Positions 1 through 8,008 of a stretch of 52,405 nucleotides of DNA are shown here, in pieces; the first letter of the stretch is position 1; the number at the start of each line of letters is the position of its first letter. The stretch is taken from the NCBI GenBank assembly GCA_016776925.1, contig JADHSL010000001.1, positions 92,311 to 144,715 on the forward strand, written 5' to 3'. The notes under the pieces were generated by a model. It was not told the DNA's origin, made no database searches, and saw only the letters and a program-made list of their open reading frames with translations. The stretch is from Pirellulales bacterium (GTDB taxonomy: Bacteria > Planctomycetota > Planctomycetia > Pirellulales > UBA1268). Both the position numbers and the translations under genes were made by a program.

Positions 1-1
1 G

Positions 2-619
2 GATAAGAAGCCTGTGACCACCGGACAATTAGCTACAGCTCTTGGGGTGGCACCGGGCACTGTGACGAGCATGCTGAAGACGCTGAACACTGCTGGCCTC
101 GCTCGCCACACTCCATATGAAGGTGTTTCGCTGTCACGGACAGGCCAGGTCCTTGCTTTACGAATGATTCGTCGTCATCGACTCATTGAACAGTTTTTAG
201 TGCAGACGCTTTCAATGAATTGGGATGAGGTGCATGATGAGGCTGAGCATATGGAGCATGCCGTCAGTGATCTGCTCGTAGACAGGATCGATGAATACCT
301 CGGAAGACCTGAGGTTGATCCGCATGGCGATCCGATTCCTCGGGGCACGACTGCATCTATTCCAGAGAGAATGAATGAGTATCACACGCTGTCGACTTTC
401 CCGACAGGTGTTACTTTTCGAGTGACTCGAGTTCTTGATCAATCACCCGTTTTCTTGAGATACCTCGCAGAAACTGGATTAGTTCTTGGCTCGAGTGGTC
501 ATGTCGAGGAAACGGGGAATCCTACAGGTGTACTCTATATTCGAGTCAGTGATTCTATCGTTGCCCTTGCACGTGACGCTGCAAGCAATTTGCTCGTTGA
601 AGAAGTCACTATTCCATAA
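2..619 (+). CDS. DtxR/MntR-family metal-dependent regulator, 5' partial
   Basis: Metal-responsive repressor of the DtxR/MntR family, which senses Fe2+ or Mn2+ and represses metal uptake genes. The visible protein starts in the N-terminal winged helix (ALGVAPGTVTSMLKTL is the recognition helix region) and continues into the metal-binding and dimerisation domain, with family-typical RRHRLIEQFL and DEAEHMEHAVSD carrying Glu/His ligands. A C-terminal SH3/FeoA-like part (PTGVTFRVTRVLDQ onward) makes it the longer DtxR-like form rather than short MntR. The open frame runs to the window edge without a stop. Helix 1 of the HTH is missing, so the true start lies upstream; the in-frame GTG at 14 is probably not the start. 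The 3' end overlaps the convergent PTPS gene by 11 bp. Family assignment is firm; whether it senses Fe or Mn cannot be told. Confidence 0.85.
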   Translation, partial: DKKPVTTGQLATALGVAPGTVTSMLKTLNTAGLARHTPYEGVSLSRTGQVLALRMIRRHRLIEQFLVQTLSMNWDEVHDEAEHMEHAVSDLLVDRIDEYLGRPEVDPHGDPIPRGTTASIPERMNEYHTLSTFPTGVTFRVTRVLDQSPVFLRYLAETGLVLGSSGHVEETGNPTGVLYIRVSDSIVALARDAASNLLVEEVTIP

Positions 620-1118
620 TCGCTGTGTTTTCCCAGGATGCCGATTGGCCGAAGCATTCATCGACCTCGATACGAATGTTTCTAGTCTGTGAATAGTTGT
701 TTCGTTTTAGGGTATGGATCAGTTCGTTCCCGATCCACTCTGCCAGCAATTCGGCGGTAGTATTGGCAAGAGGAAGGAGCCTGCATTCGTCAGCGGGGAA
801 AACCCACCGTCGTTCTCCAAACGTTACGAGAACTTCCTCTTGTCCCCTTTCGGTTTGCGTGGTGACTTGAAGGAAAGTGTTCTCTGTTGGGAGTAGCATG
901 CAGTGGTCGAGCTGGGAAATGATTTTGCTAAGCGTGTCCCTGAGGAAAATGAAATCGATGACCATTCCGTGGTTGCCTAGGACTCCTGAGACGGAGCAGG
1001 CAACAGTCCAGTTGTGGCCATGCACGGCCTCGCAGATGGCGTCCGTGAGAGTAATAAAGTGGCCAGCTGAAAAAACATGTACTGCTTTTTTCAAAGATAC
1101 GGAATAGGATTCTGTCAT
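609..1118 (-). CDS. 6-carboxytetrahydropterin synthase-like protein (PTPS/QueD family)
   Basis: Member of the 6-pyruvoyl-tetrahydropterin synthase family; QueD converts dihydroneopterin triphosphate to 6-carboxytetrahydropterin for queuosine synthesis. The zinc histidines are visible in FSAGH and in CEAVHGHNW. The latter is the CxxxHGH signature that carries the catalytic Cys (C29) in QueD-type enzymes. The C-terminal IEVDE supplies the pterin-anchoring Glu. At 169 residues it is longer than QueD (about 120), because of an insert of roughly 35 residues after LDHCMLLP. The gene starts 12 bp after the CitG-like gene on the same strand, so the two are probably co-transcribed. It may serve queuosine synthesis (queA is elsewhere in the window) or, given the CitG partner, another pterin such as tetrahydromethanopterin. 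The family is certain, the pathway is inference. Confidence 0.85.
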   Translation of the reverse strand: MTESYSVSLKKAVHVFSAGHFITLTDAICEAVHGHNWTVACSVSGVLGNHGMVIDFIFLRDTLSKIISQLDHCMLLPTENTFLQVTTQTERGQEEVLVTFGERRWVFPADECRLLPLANTTAELLAEWIGNELIHTLKRNNYSQTRNIRIEVDECFGQSASWENTAIME

Positions 1119-1130
1119 TTGAATTGGTCT

Positions 1131-2075
1131 TTAAAAGAGTTCGTGGAACGTTGAATTCCAAAGATGAACATATAATGCGGCCGCAACAAGGTCAGCAGTG
1201 GTGCCGGGGTTTATACGGCAGGGGTGACGAAGACGCCAGTCAAACGCCTCGATGGCGGTTGTGCGATTGTCATGAGGTAATTCAAGTAGCAGGGTAGCCT
1301 CTGATGAGATCTGTTCGGCTTTCTTTCTCCCGTGTCGACGGATGATGAGTGAGTCGGGTGTGCGAGCGAGTTGGGCAAGTGCTGTGAAAATAATTGATTG
1401 TTCCCACGCCGCGCCATGTAACTCGTTGTGTTGTAAATCAGATACTAGGCCATCCCATAATGATTGGTAGCCCGAGGCCCATAGAGCAGCGATGCTGTCT
1501 GTTGGTTCTGTTGTGGCCGCATATTGCATGGCTTGTTGAATTGATTCAGGAGCTGGGCCACGAATGTCATACGAGTCACGTTTGCTTAGTGATTCCGCTG
1601 TCGAAAGTTTGATCGCATCGTAGATGTTCAGTGAGTCTTGAGTAGTACACCGTTCGATTGCGGTATCCGCATCGGCTGCCCTTAAAGAATTGCCTGGTGA
1701 TGTGCTGGCAGCAGCGAGAGGAGAAATTGCAATAATAATTCCTAGGTTCGCATTCGATCGGGTCTTTGATTGTGAACGGGTGACAGCATCCTTAATCATT
1801 TTCCCAAGCGAAGTTGTTTTCCCTTGGTCTAAGGCGGGCACCATCGCAAGTGCTGCATTGCAGAGGTCATCATAAGACAGGTCAGTGAAGTTCTTATCAG
1901 GGCTGACGTTGCCAGGTTTGCGTGCGGTTGCCTCCAGGATGCTCGCTACCGCGGCGCACCAGCCGGGAGTCAGACGGGGGGGCCGAGGCAGCAGTTTCCG
2001 ACTGATTGCCACAGCCGCTTCAAGAAGTGTCAAATTGGCGGGTAGTTCGGTCATTTTCACTGAGTTTTTAGCCAC
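1131..2075 (-). CDS. CitG-like triphosphoribosyl-dephospho-CoA synthase family protein
   Basis: CitG-family protein; CitG transfers the ribosyl-triphosphate of ATP to dephospho-CoA to make the citrate/malonate lyase prosthetic-group precursor. The family signatures EATARKPGNVSP near the N-terminus and the Asn/Gly-rich NANLGIIIAISPLAA are present, and the protein is mostly helical. Length (about 314 residues) is normal. No lyase subunits (CitDEF or MdcABC) are near, so citrate lyase maturation is unlikely. CitG-like genes also accompany C1-carrier pterin genes in methylotrophs and planctomycetes, and the downstream neighbour is a pterin synthase. The start is uncertain: GTG at 2075 has a GAAGG ribosome site just upstream; a TTG at 2099 and an ATG at 2054 are alternatives. 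The gene diverges from ppk. Confidence 0.75.
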   Translation of the reverse strand: MAKNSVKMTELPANLTLLEAAVAISRKLLPRPPRLTPGWCAAVASILEATARKPGNVSPDKNFTDLSYDDLCNAALAMVPALDQGKTTSLGKMIKDAVTRSQSKTRSNANLGIIIAISPLAAASTSPGNSLRAADADTAIERCTTQDSLNIYDAIKLSTAESLSKRDSYDIRGPAPESIQQAMQYAATTEPTDSIAALWASGYQSLWDGLVSDLQHNELHGAAWEQSIIFTALAQLARTPDSLIIRRHGRKKAEQISSEATLLLELPHDNRTTAIEAFDWRLRHPCRINPGTTADLVAAALYVHLWNSTFHELF

Positions 2076-2208
2076 ACGGACCTTCGGAATATGAAACAAT
2101 TAGGTGCGTAGCTGAAGGCTTGTGGACCGTTTTGGTGGCCCTAGGACTGTTGGCGTGGCGACTGGAGCAGCAGACTCAAGAGTGCCTTCCTAGAAAAGGA
2201 TAGTATCG

Positions 2209-4464
2209 GTGGCTAAAAAATCTGAAATAACGATTGGACCAGAAGCATTTATTAATCGGGAATTAAGTTGGCTCGAGTTTAATCTACGAGTTCTTGAGGA
2301 AGCTGAAAATGAGGAGAATCCGCTGCTGGAACGGATGAAATTTCTTGCCATTTTTAGCTCCAATCTCGATGAGTTCTTTATGGTCCGGGTGGCCGGTGTT
2401 CGAGAGCAAGCATTTGGTGACGGTGCACCACAGGACTTTGCAGCTGACGGTTTGACGGCTAGCGAGCAGTTGCGGGTCATAGCTGCTCGGACTCAGGAAC
2501 TTGTGGCAAGGCAATATCGTTGTCTTCGGGAAAGTATTGGCCCGGCCATGCGTGAAGCAGGTTTTAATCTTCTGAGGAATGCAGAATTAAAACGAGAACA
2601 GAAGAAATACGTTGATCGATTCTTTCACGAGCGAGCGTTACCAATCCTTACACCGATGGCCTGTGACCCTGCTCATCCGTCTCCGCGGTACCATAATCGT
2701 GGCCTCTACCTTGGCACAATGCTCGAACATGAAAAAGGCTTAGGACCAAAGCAGTTATTTGCTGTTGTGCAGGTTCCTCAAGTTTTGCCGAGAGTAATTG
2801 TGTTGCCAGGGGACAATGCAGGCAATGTTTCCTTCGTGCTCTTGGAAGAATTAGTAGCAGCAAGGCTGCCGGAGCTTTTTGGTGGATTTTCTGTCAAGTC
2901 ATGGACAACTTTTAGAATTACACGTGACTGCGATCAGGAGCTTCTTGAGCAAGAGTCAGATGACATGCTTAAGCTCATTGAAGAGCGATTGAAGGAACGG
3001 CAGCGGGGGCAAGCCGTGCGGCTTGAGATTGCAGCAAAGGCAGATGAGTCAATTGCTCAAAGAATAATAGATGATGAGGACTTGAGAGGATTGAGTGAGG
3101 AGCCAGGCACGACGATATACAACGAGGTCTACCGTATCGACGGCCCTCTTGATCTCACAGGGCTTTGGGAGCTCTATAAATTACCAGGTTTTGAAAAGTT
3201 TCATGACAAACCACATACACCAAGAAGGCCTCCCGCATTCCGCCAGCAGCGAGATATTTTTTCAACGGTATCTCGCGAGGATGTCTTGGTTCATCATCCG
3301 TATGAATCATTCGACCCAGTTGTGGATTTTGTCACATCTGCCGCGAGAGATCCGCGGGTATTGGCTATTAAACAAACGCTTTATCGCACGAGCGGTGATT
3401 CACCAATTATTAAAGCTCTTATGGATGCTGCAGAAGCGGGCAAGCATGTGACAGCACTTGTAGAACTGAAAGCCCGGTTCGACGAAGCAAATAACGTCAG
3501 TTGGGCCCGGCAATTGGAAAGGGCGGGCGTACATGTTGTATTTGGATTCCTTGATCTCAAGACGCATTGCAAGGTGTCACTCGTGATCCGAAATGAACGT
3601 GAGGGACTCAAGCGATACGTCCACCTTGGAACAGGTAACTATAATCCGGCGACTGCAACCTCGTACACAGACCTTGGTTTGTTTACAGCCGATGCAGATA
3701 TTGCCGAAGACGCCTCCGCACTTTTCAATCTGCTTACAGGCTATTCGCAAGGTCATCAGTGGAAAAAACTTATTGTCGCCCCGAATGACCTCCACAGCCG
3801 TACGCTTGAGTTGATAGGTTCCCAAGCCGCGCTGGCTTCAGCTGGACGGCCATCAAGAATCTTTGCAAAAGTAAATTCATTAGCAGATCATCAGATCATC
3901 GAAGCTCTTTACGGTGCCAGTCAAGCAGGCGTGCCAATTGAGATTCTCTCTCGAGGTATTTGCTGCTTGCGACCCGGTGTTTCAGGCCTGAGTGAAAATA
4001 TACAGGTTCGGAGCATCGTCGATCGTTTTCTCGAACACAGTCGAATATTTATATTTGGGGAGGGAGCCGATGCAGAGGTCTATCTAGGAAGTGCAGATTG
4101 GATGCCTCGCAACTTCTTTCGCAGGGTTGAAGTTATGTTTCCGGTGCTTGCAGAGCCACTCAAAGAACGTGTGCTTACGAGTATTGTTCCGACTTATATC
4201 GCTGATACTGCACGGGCAAGAAGGCTTCGGACAGATGGTGCGTACACGTGTGATACGCCAGCAAAAAAACAAACACCGCAACGGAGTCAGATTCTCTTTA
4301 TGGAAGAGGCGTCTGCTATGGGTGAGACAATTACTCAACTCCCAAATCATGGAAGCAGTGTTGAAAAGAAGCAATCTTCGAGTTTAATGGGTTCCCGTGT
4401 TCCAGCCCGAAGTAATTCGTCGCATCGGCAGAACCGTTCAGGGTCGAGGAAGAGTCGGCCATAA
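2209..4464 (+). CDS. ppk1: Polyphosphate kinase 1
   Basis: Makes inorganic polyphosphate from ATP reversibly, through a phospho-histidine intermediate. All four Ppk1 domains are visible: the N-terminal domain (FINRELSWLEFNLRVLEEA), the head domain, and two phospholipase-D-like catalytic domains. The autophosphorylated His is H453 in LKTHCKVSLVIRNE, followed by HLGTGNYNPATATSYTDLGL. The second catalytic domain has EHSRIFIFG and YLGSADWMPRNFFRRVE. GTG at 2209 is supported by an AAAAGGA ribosome site 9 bp upstream. Total length is 751; the last 45 or so residues form a Ser/Arg/Lys-rich, probably disordered tail beyond the normal Ppk1 end. The gene has about 110 bp to the divergent CitG-like gene and 79 bp to the DnaJ-like gene. 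Confidence 0.97.
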   Translation: MAKKSEITIGPEAFINRELSWLEFNLRVLEEAENEENPLLERMKFLAIFSSNLDEFFMVRVAGVREQAFGDGAPQDFAADGLTASEQLRVIAARTQELVARQYRCLRESIGPAMREAGFNLLRNAELKREQKKYVDRFFHERALPILTPMACDPAHPSPRYHNRGLYLGTMLEHEKGLGPKQLFAVVQVPQVLPRVIVLPGDNAGNVSFVLLEELVAARLPELFGGFSVKSWTTFRITRDCDQELLEQESDDMLKLIEERLKERQRGQAVRLEIAAKADESIAQRIIDDEDLRGLSEEPGTTIYNEVYRIDGPLDLTGLWELYKLPGFEKFHDKPHTPRRPPAFRQQRDIFSTVSREDVLVHHPYESFDPVVDFVTSAARDPRVLAIKQTLYRTSGDSPIIKALMDAAEAGKHVTALVELKARFDEANNVSWARQLERAGVHVVFGFLDLKTHCKVSLVIRNEREGLKRYVHLGTGNYNPATATSYTDLGLFTADADIAEDASALFNLLTGYSQGHQWKKLIVAPNDLHSRTLELIGSQAALASAGRPSRIFAKVNSLADHQIIEALYGASQAGVPIEILSRGICCLRPGVSGLSENIQVRSIVDRFLEHSRIFIFGEGADAEVYLGSADWMPRNFFRRVEVMFPVLAEPLKERVLTSIVPTYIADTARARRLRTDGAYTCDTPAKKQTPQRSQILFMEEASAMGETITQLPNHGSSVEKKQSSSLMGSRVPARSNSSHRQNRSGSRKSRP

Positions 4465-4543
4465 ACTAGAAGTTTTCAGAGAGTTCGGTACGCTAGAATG
4501 AAGCGTCAAACGAAGTCTGTAGAAGCATATGTGAGTAATTTGT

Positions 4544-5482
4544 ATGTCGGATGATCACTACCAAATACTGGGAGTTTCTCGCACTGCGACATCGGAGGAT
4601 ATCCAGAAGTCGTACCGCGAAATGGCGCGAAAATATCATCCGGATTTACATCCTGACGATGATGCTGCAAAAGAACAGTTTAAAAAAGTGCAAACAGCTT
4701 TTGATGTGCTGAATGATCCCAGTAAACGTGAAATGTATGATCGGTACGGAAGCTCTTTTGAAGGAGTTGGAGCTGGTGGAGGAGGCGGGTGGTCGCCACA
4801 AGGTCATCAGGGCGGTTTTCAGTCTGGTGGCGAGGTCGATTTAGAAAGCTTATTTGGTGGTGGTTTTGCCGACTTGTTTGGCGGTGGAAAGCGGCGTTCA
4901 AGTCGCCCGAGACGCAGCCCTAGTGCACCAGGAGAGGATATTACGGCAAATATCCGGATTCCTTTTCAGCTGGCAATCGATGGTGGAAAAACAGAGGTTC
5001 GTTTTGATCGAGATGGTACCAATGAGACCCTTAGCATAACGATTCCTCAAGGGCTTCCTGATGGATCTCGTATGCGGTTACGTGGACAGGGAAGACCTGG
5101 TGTTGGTGGTGGCGTAGCTGGTGACCTTCTTCTCGGCGTGGGAGTTGAACCACACTCGGTATATCGCCGAGAAGGAGACGTGCTTGCAGTAAGTTTGCCA
5201 ATAACTCTTTCAGAAGCTTTGGAGGGCGCAAAAGTTGATCTGCCAACTCCATGGGGAATAATTAGCTTGCGGATACCAGCCGGGACGTCTTCTGGCAAGA
5301 AGCTTCGTGCTGCCGGAATGGGGGTTCGGCATGCAAATGGTTCAAAGGGAGATCTCATTGCGGAAGTTCAGATTGTACTACCCGAGACGGATGACGAGGC
5401 TGTATCACAAGCCCTGCTGGAGGCGGTAAAGGCAGCTGAGGCGAGCTCACCAAAGGATCCTCGGGCTGCAATCAAGTGGTAA
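4544..5482 (+). CDS. DnaJ/CbpA-type co-chaperone (zinc-finger-less J-domain protein)
   Basis: J-domain co-chaperone that would stimulate the DnaK ATPase. The J domain occupies residues 1-70, with the essential HPD in KYHPDLHPDD and LNDPSKREMYDRYG at its end. A Gly/Phe-rich linker with many GGG runs follows (about 75-115). Next come two DnaJ C-terminal substrate-binding beta-domains (DITANIRIPFQLAIDGG and ITLSEALEGAKVDLPTPWG). The CxxCxGxG zinc repeats of DnaJ type I are absent, so this is type II (CbpA-like, 312 residues versus 306 in E. coli CbpA). Its stop codon overlaps the rnpA start by 7 bp, an arrangement that suggests translational coupling. It occupies the place where rpmH normally precedes rnpA. 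Confidence 0.93.
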   Translation: MSDDHYQILGVSRTATSEDIQKSYREMARKYHPDLHPDDDAAKEQFKKVQTAFDVLNDPSKREMYDRYGSSFEGVGAGGGGGWSPQGHQGGFQSGGEVDLESLFGGGFADLFGGGKRRSSRPRRSPSAPGEDITANIRIPFQLAIDGGKTEVRFDRDGTNETLSITIPQGLPDGSRMRLRGQGRPGVGGGVAGDLLLGVGVEPHSVYRREGDVLAVSLPITLSEALEGAKVDLPTPWGIISLRIPAGTSSGKKLRAAGMGVRHANGSKGDLIAEVQIVLPETDDEAVSQALLEAVKAAEASSPKDPRAAIKW

Positions 5483-5874
5483 CAAAACACGAAACCGATT
5501 TTCGTTTTCAGAAAAAAATACGCTTACTTCGCACGACTGACTTTCGTCGTGTCTACGCTCAACGTCAGTCTGTCGCTATCGGACCACTCGTTATGTACGG
5601 CGCACACCAAGCCACAAAGCAAAGCCATCCTAGGCTCGGTATATCTGTCTCTCGTCGCGTTGGGAATGCGGTCGTAAGAAATCAATGGAAAAGAAGGTTG
5701 CGAGAGGCGTTTCGACGAGTAAAACCCCAGTTTATTGAAAACTTTGACGTTGTAGTAATTGTTCGGGCTACTGGAAAACCAGCAATTGGTGAGAAAGCTG
5801 CACACGAAATAGAGCAACTTCTTGTAAGTTTAATAAATCGCCTCAGGCCGAAGATTAGGCATTCTGGCGAATAA
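5476..5874 (+). CDS. rnpA: Ribonuclease P protein component
   Basis: Protein subunit of RNase P, which binds the catalytic RNA and the pre-tRNA 5' leader. The family RNR-type motif is clear in RRVGNAVVRNQWKRRLREAF (about residues 61-80), preceded by RLGISVS. The N-terminus, with KKIRLLRTTDFRRVY, matches the family's conserved LRKxxEFxxVY. At 132 residues the length is normal. The GTG start at 5476 overlaps the end of the DnaJ-like gene, and yidD follows 48 bp downstream, as in most bacteria. The usual upstream partner rpmH is missing. Confidence 0.95.
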   Translation: MVTKHETDFRFQKKIRLLRTTDFRRVYAQRQSVAIGPLVMYGAHQATKQSHPRLGISVSRRVGNAVVRNQWKRRLREAFRRVKPQFIENFDVVVIVRATGKPAIGEKAAHEIEQLLVSLINRLRPKIRHSGE

Positions 5875-5922
5875 TGAAATGTTCACACACTTCTACTTGA
5901 AATGACTTTTTGGAGAACATAG

Positions 5923-6189
5923 GTGATCATCCAAGCTTTCCGTTGGTGTAGCTGGTGGCTTGTCAGACCGATCAGCTGGGCTGTGGGAAAGTTTTTAGTC
6001 GCTCTTATCTGTGTGTACCAAGTTCTTCTAAGTCCGTTGCTTGGCAAACAGTGTCGATTTCAGCCAAGCTGCAGCAGATATTTTCAGGAATCTGTCATAA
6101 AATACGGGCCACTCCGAGGAACGTGGAAGGGACTTACTCGTATATGTCGATGCCATCCATGGAATCGCGGTGGTTATGATCCGCCCTGA
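5923..6189 (+). CDS. yidD: Membrane protein insertion efficiency factor YidD
   Basis: Small membrane-associated protein thought to assist YidC-dependent insertion of inner-membrane proteins. The YidD core is complete: FLVALICVYQVLLSPLLG (an amphipathic or membrane helix), CRFQPSCSRY, YGPLRGTWKGLTRICRCHPW and a Gly-Tyr-Asp-Pro-Pro end. Length of 88 residues is typical. GTG at 5923 follows a TGGAGA ribosome site. It sits after rnpA as expected; yidC does not follow, because the next gene is a convergent Nudix hydrolase whose end overlaps yidD by 16 bp. Confidence 0.94.
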   Translation: MIIQAFRWCSWWLVRPISWAVGKFLVALICVYQVLLSPLLGKQCRFQPSCSRYFQESVIKYGPLRGTWKGLTRICRCHPWNRGGYDPP

Positions 6190-6581
6190 CTGGTGGACAT
6201 GGAGTCGCGTAGCCAATTCACAACAGATTTATTGGCTGCAGGAAATGTGCACAAATCAAGTTCGGCACGGGCTAGCCACTTGAATGGTTCACGAGGCTCC
6301 GGATGGATAGACGGTTTGAGGGTCCCTAAGAAGAAAACTATCTCAAAATGTCCTTCATCAGTGAATGTGCTATCAAGTTGTCGCTCGATGGAAATGTGAA
6401 GTCCGGTCTCCTCGAGGCATTCTCGTACTGCAGCACTTGAAGCACATTCACCTCCCTCGAGTTTGCCGCCAGGGAACTCATGAAATCCCTTTGCTGTAGA
6501 TGCGGTCTTCGTACGTTTGCCTACCAGTACTCGTTGTTGATGGATAACGATAGCAACAGCAATCCGTGTTTTTTCAGGCAC
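6174..6581 (-). CDS. MutT-type Nudix hydrolase
   Basis: Nudix pyrophosphohydrolase of the MutT/8-oxo-dGTP type. The full Nudix box is present as GGKLEGGECASSAAVRECLE followed by ETGL, matching Gx5Ex7REUxEExGU. Flanking KGFHEFPGGK and the N-terminal IAVAIVIHQQRVLVGKR are also MutT-like. The frame is open back to 6656 inside fabI, but GTG at 6581, 10 bp after the fabI stop, gives a normal 135-residue MutT that starts one strand before the fold. The gene is very likely co-transcribed with fabI. Substrate cannot be told from sequence; NTP sanitation is the usual role. Confidence 0.85.
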   Translation of the reverse strand: MPEKTRIAVAIVIHQQRVLVGKRTKTASTAKGFHEFPGGKLEGGECASSAAVRECLEETGLHISIERQLDSTFTDEGHFEIVFFLGTLKPSIHPEPREPFKWLARAELDLCTFPAANKSVVNWLRDSMSTSQGGS

Positions 6582-6591
6582 GTCAAATAGG

Positions 6592-7416
6592 TCAGTCTTG
6601 TTTTGGCACAAGATCAAGGAGTCGTCCGGGTGACCCCATGATGTTGTAACCAGCATCCACGTGAAGGAGTTCTCCGGTAATTCCTAGCGAATCACGCGAC
6701 ACAAGCCAGGCGCCCGCTTTTCCAACTTCTTCATGAGTGATATTCCGACCCATTGGAGACATGTGCTGGTACAAGCCGAGCATGTCTTCCACACCCGCTC
6801 CGCGGCCTGCAAGTGTTCGCAAAGGGCCTGCACTGATTGCATTTACTCGCACCCCCTGAGGGCCAAGATCAAAAGCCATATACTTCACGCAGGCGTCGAG
6901 TGTGGCCTTGCATACACCCATAATATTATATCCAGGGACGACTTTCTCACCACCAAAATAGGTGAGGGTCAAGATTGAGGCATCCTTGGCAAGTATTTCT
7001 CTGGACAATCGTCCGACTGCAAGAAGACTGTATGCACTCGTTTCCATTGCCGTACGAAAACCTTCACGGCTACAGTTTGTTGTTTCACCCTTGAGGTCAT
7101 CCATCGGTGCATATGCGATGGAATGAATGAGGAAATCAATCGTCCCAAATTCCTCTTGTGTTTTTTTCATGACGGCGGCTATTTGTTCGTCACTTGATAC
7201 GTCCATCGGTACCAGAAACTTTGCGTTTGGCTCATCGTCAGTGAGCAAGGCAACTCGCCGCCGGTTTCGTTGGCGTGCATCGTCTGGCCTGTCCGGGAGA
7301 TGGCTGAAACCGATCGTTGCACCTTCGGCAAGTAATTCTTTAGCAATTGCCCAAGCAATTGAGTGATCATTTGCTACGCCAAGGACAAGGCCCTTCATTC
7401 CGTCGTACCGGCCCAT
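6592..7416 (-). CDS. fabI: Enoyl-[acyl-carrier-protein] reductase FabI
   Basis: NADH-dependent reductase for the last step of each fatty-acid elongation cycle. It is an atypical short-chain dehydrogenase: Gly-rich N-terminus GLVLGVANDHSIAWAIA, SIAYAP, and the FabI active site Y153, Y163 and K170 in YFGGEKVVPGYNIMGVCK (spacing Y-x6-K, as E. coli Y146/Y156/K163). SAGPLRTLA and the GITGELLHVDAGYNIMG end are also FabI hallmarks. The ATG at 7416 is chosen because GGGAGA lies about 7 bp upstream and the protein then has the family length (274); the longer open frame to 7584 adds non-homologous residues. A promoter is visible about 40-65 bp upstream. It heads a two-gene unit with the Nudix gene. Confidence 0.95.
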   Translation of the reverse strand: MGRYDGMKGLVLGVANDHSIAWAIAKELLAEGATIGFSHLPDRPDDARQRNRRRVALLTDDEPNAKFLVPMDVSSDEQIAAVMKKTQEEFGTIDFLIHSIAYAPMDDLKGETTNCSREGFRTAMETSAYSLLAVGRLSREILAKDASILTLTYFGGEKVVPGYNIMGVCKATLDACVKYMAFDLGPQGVRVNAISAGPLRTLAGRGAGVEDMLGLYQHMSPMGRNITHEEVGKAGAWLVSRDSLGITGELLHVDAGYNIMGSPGRLLDLVPKQD

Positions 7417-7453
7417 GTGGAAGTCTCCCGTTGAATAGTGTCTTAAGGTGAAG

Positions 7454-7482
7454 AATGTAACTGCTTCGATGAATACACTCAA
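7454..7482 (-). promoter_or_regulatory. Predicted sigma70-type promoter of fabI
   Basis: On the minus strand TTGAGT (7477-7482) and TACATT (7454-7459) are separated by exactly 17 bp. Each box matches the consensus at 4 of 6 positions. Transcription would begin near 7447, giving a leader of about 30 nt to the fabI ATG at 7416. Predicted by eye only. Confidence 0.45.
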
Positions 7483-7547
7483 TGCGCAATCAGGAACGCG
7501 AGCAGGAACGCAAGAAAGATTCACTTTTCGTGGTAGAGCGCTGCCCC

Positions 7548-7576
7548 TTGTCACTTCGTCAGGCGAAGGGTAAGTT
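7548..7576 (+). promoter_or_regulatory. Possible promoter of tRNA-Lys
   Basis: TTGTCA (7548-7553) and TAAGTT (7571-7576) are 17 bp apart and the -10 ends 11 bp before the first base of the mature tRNA. The spacing is ideal, but the -10 match is poor, so this is tentative. Confidence 0.3.
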
Positions 7577-7587
7577 TTCGACAAGAT

Positions 7588-7661
7588 GCCCCGTTAGCTC
7601 AATTGGTTAGAGCATCTGACTCTTAATCAGAGGGTTCCAGGTTCGAGTCCTGGACGGGGTA
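7588..7661 (+). tRNA. tRNA-Lys (anticodon CTT)
   Basis: A complete cloverleaf of 74 nt. The acceptor stem GCCCCGT pairs with ACGGGGT (7654-7660), with a G-U closing pair. The D arm contains AGCTCAATTGGTTAGAGC. The anticodon stem TCTGA/TCAGA encloses the loop CTCTTAA with CTT at 7622-7624. The T arm is CCAGG-TTCGAGT-CCTGG. The discriminator is A at 7661. The following bases are CTC, so the 3' CCA is not encoded and must be added. It lies divergent from fabI with no other tRNA beside it. Confidence 0.97.
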
Positions 7662-8008
7662 CTCGCTATTTCTTTTTGTTGCTACCCACAATAGCAACTG
7701 TGTTTAGCACGTAGTGCTTGTCAAACAATGCTCTTTCAACGTCGCCCTTGAGTTTTTGGAGAGAGCGTCCCTAAAACGTATTCACGCCGGGGTATGCACG
7801 GACTGTTTTGGAAACAAAACATCATTTACTTACCTGTATCGCGTCTTTTTACGCGTCGCTTTTAAGGATTTAATTCACTGGCGTCACGCTACCACCAAGA
7901 GTACCGCTTTGAAATGTTCTTGTGGCAAGGAGAGTGTGGGTTTGGGTAAGTAATCTGGAAGAAGCGATTCATGTAACATTTGTGAGTTTTTGATGCGAGG
8001 CGGAGGGT
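7662..8008 (+). other. Intergenic stretch without a supported gene
   Basis: About 350 bp between the tRNA and the small ORF ahead of the PIN-PhoH gene. A T-rich TTTCTTTTTG just after the tRNA (7669-7679) could help terminate transcription, but no strong hairpin precedes it beyond the tRNA itself. An open frame at 7714-7953 has no recognisable motif and no good ribosome site. I see nothing else here. Confidence 0.4.

Noticed and set aside
7714-7953. Open frame of 79 codons after the tRNA
   Set aside because: No ribosome site near its ATG, no motif, and mixed composition; chance frame more likely.
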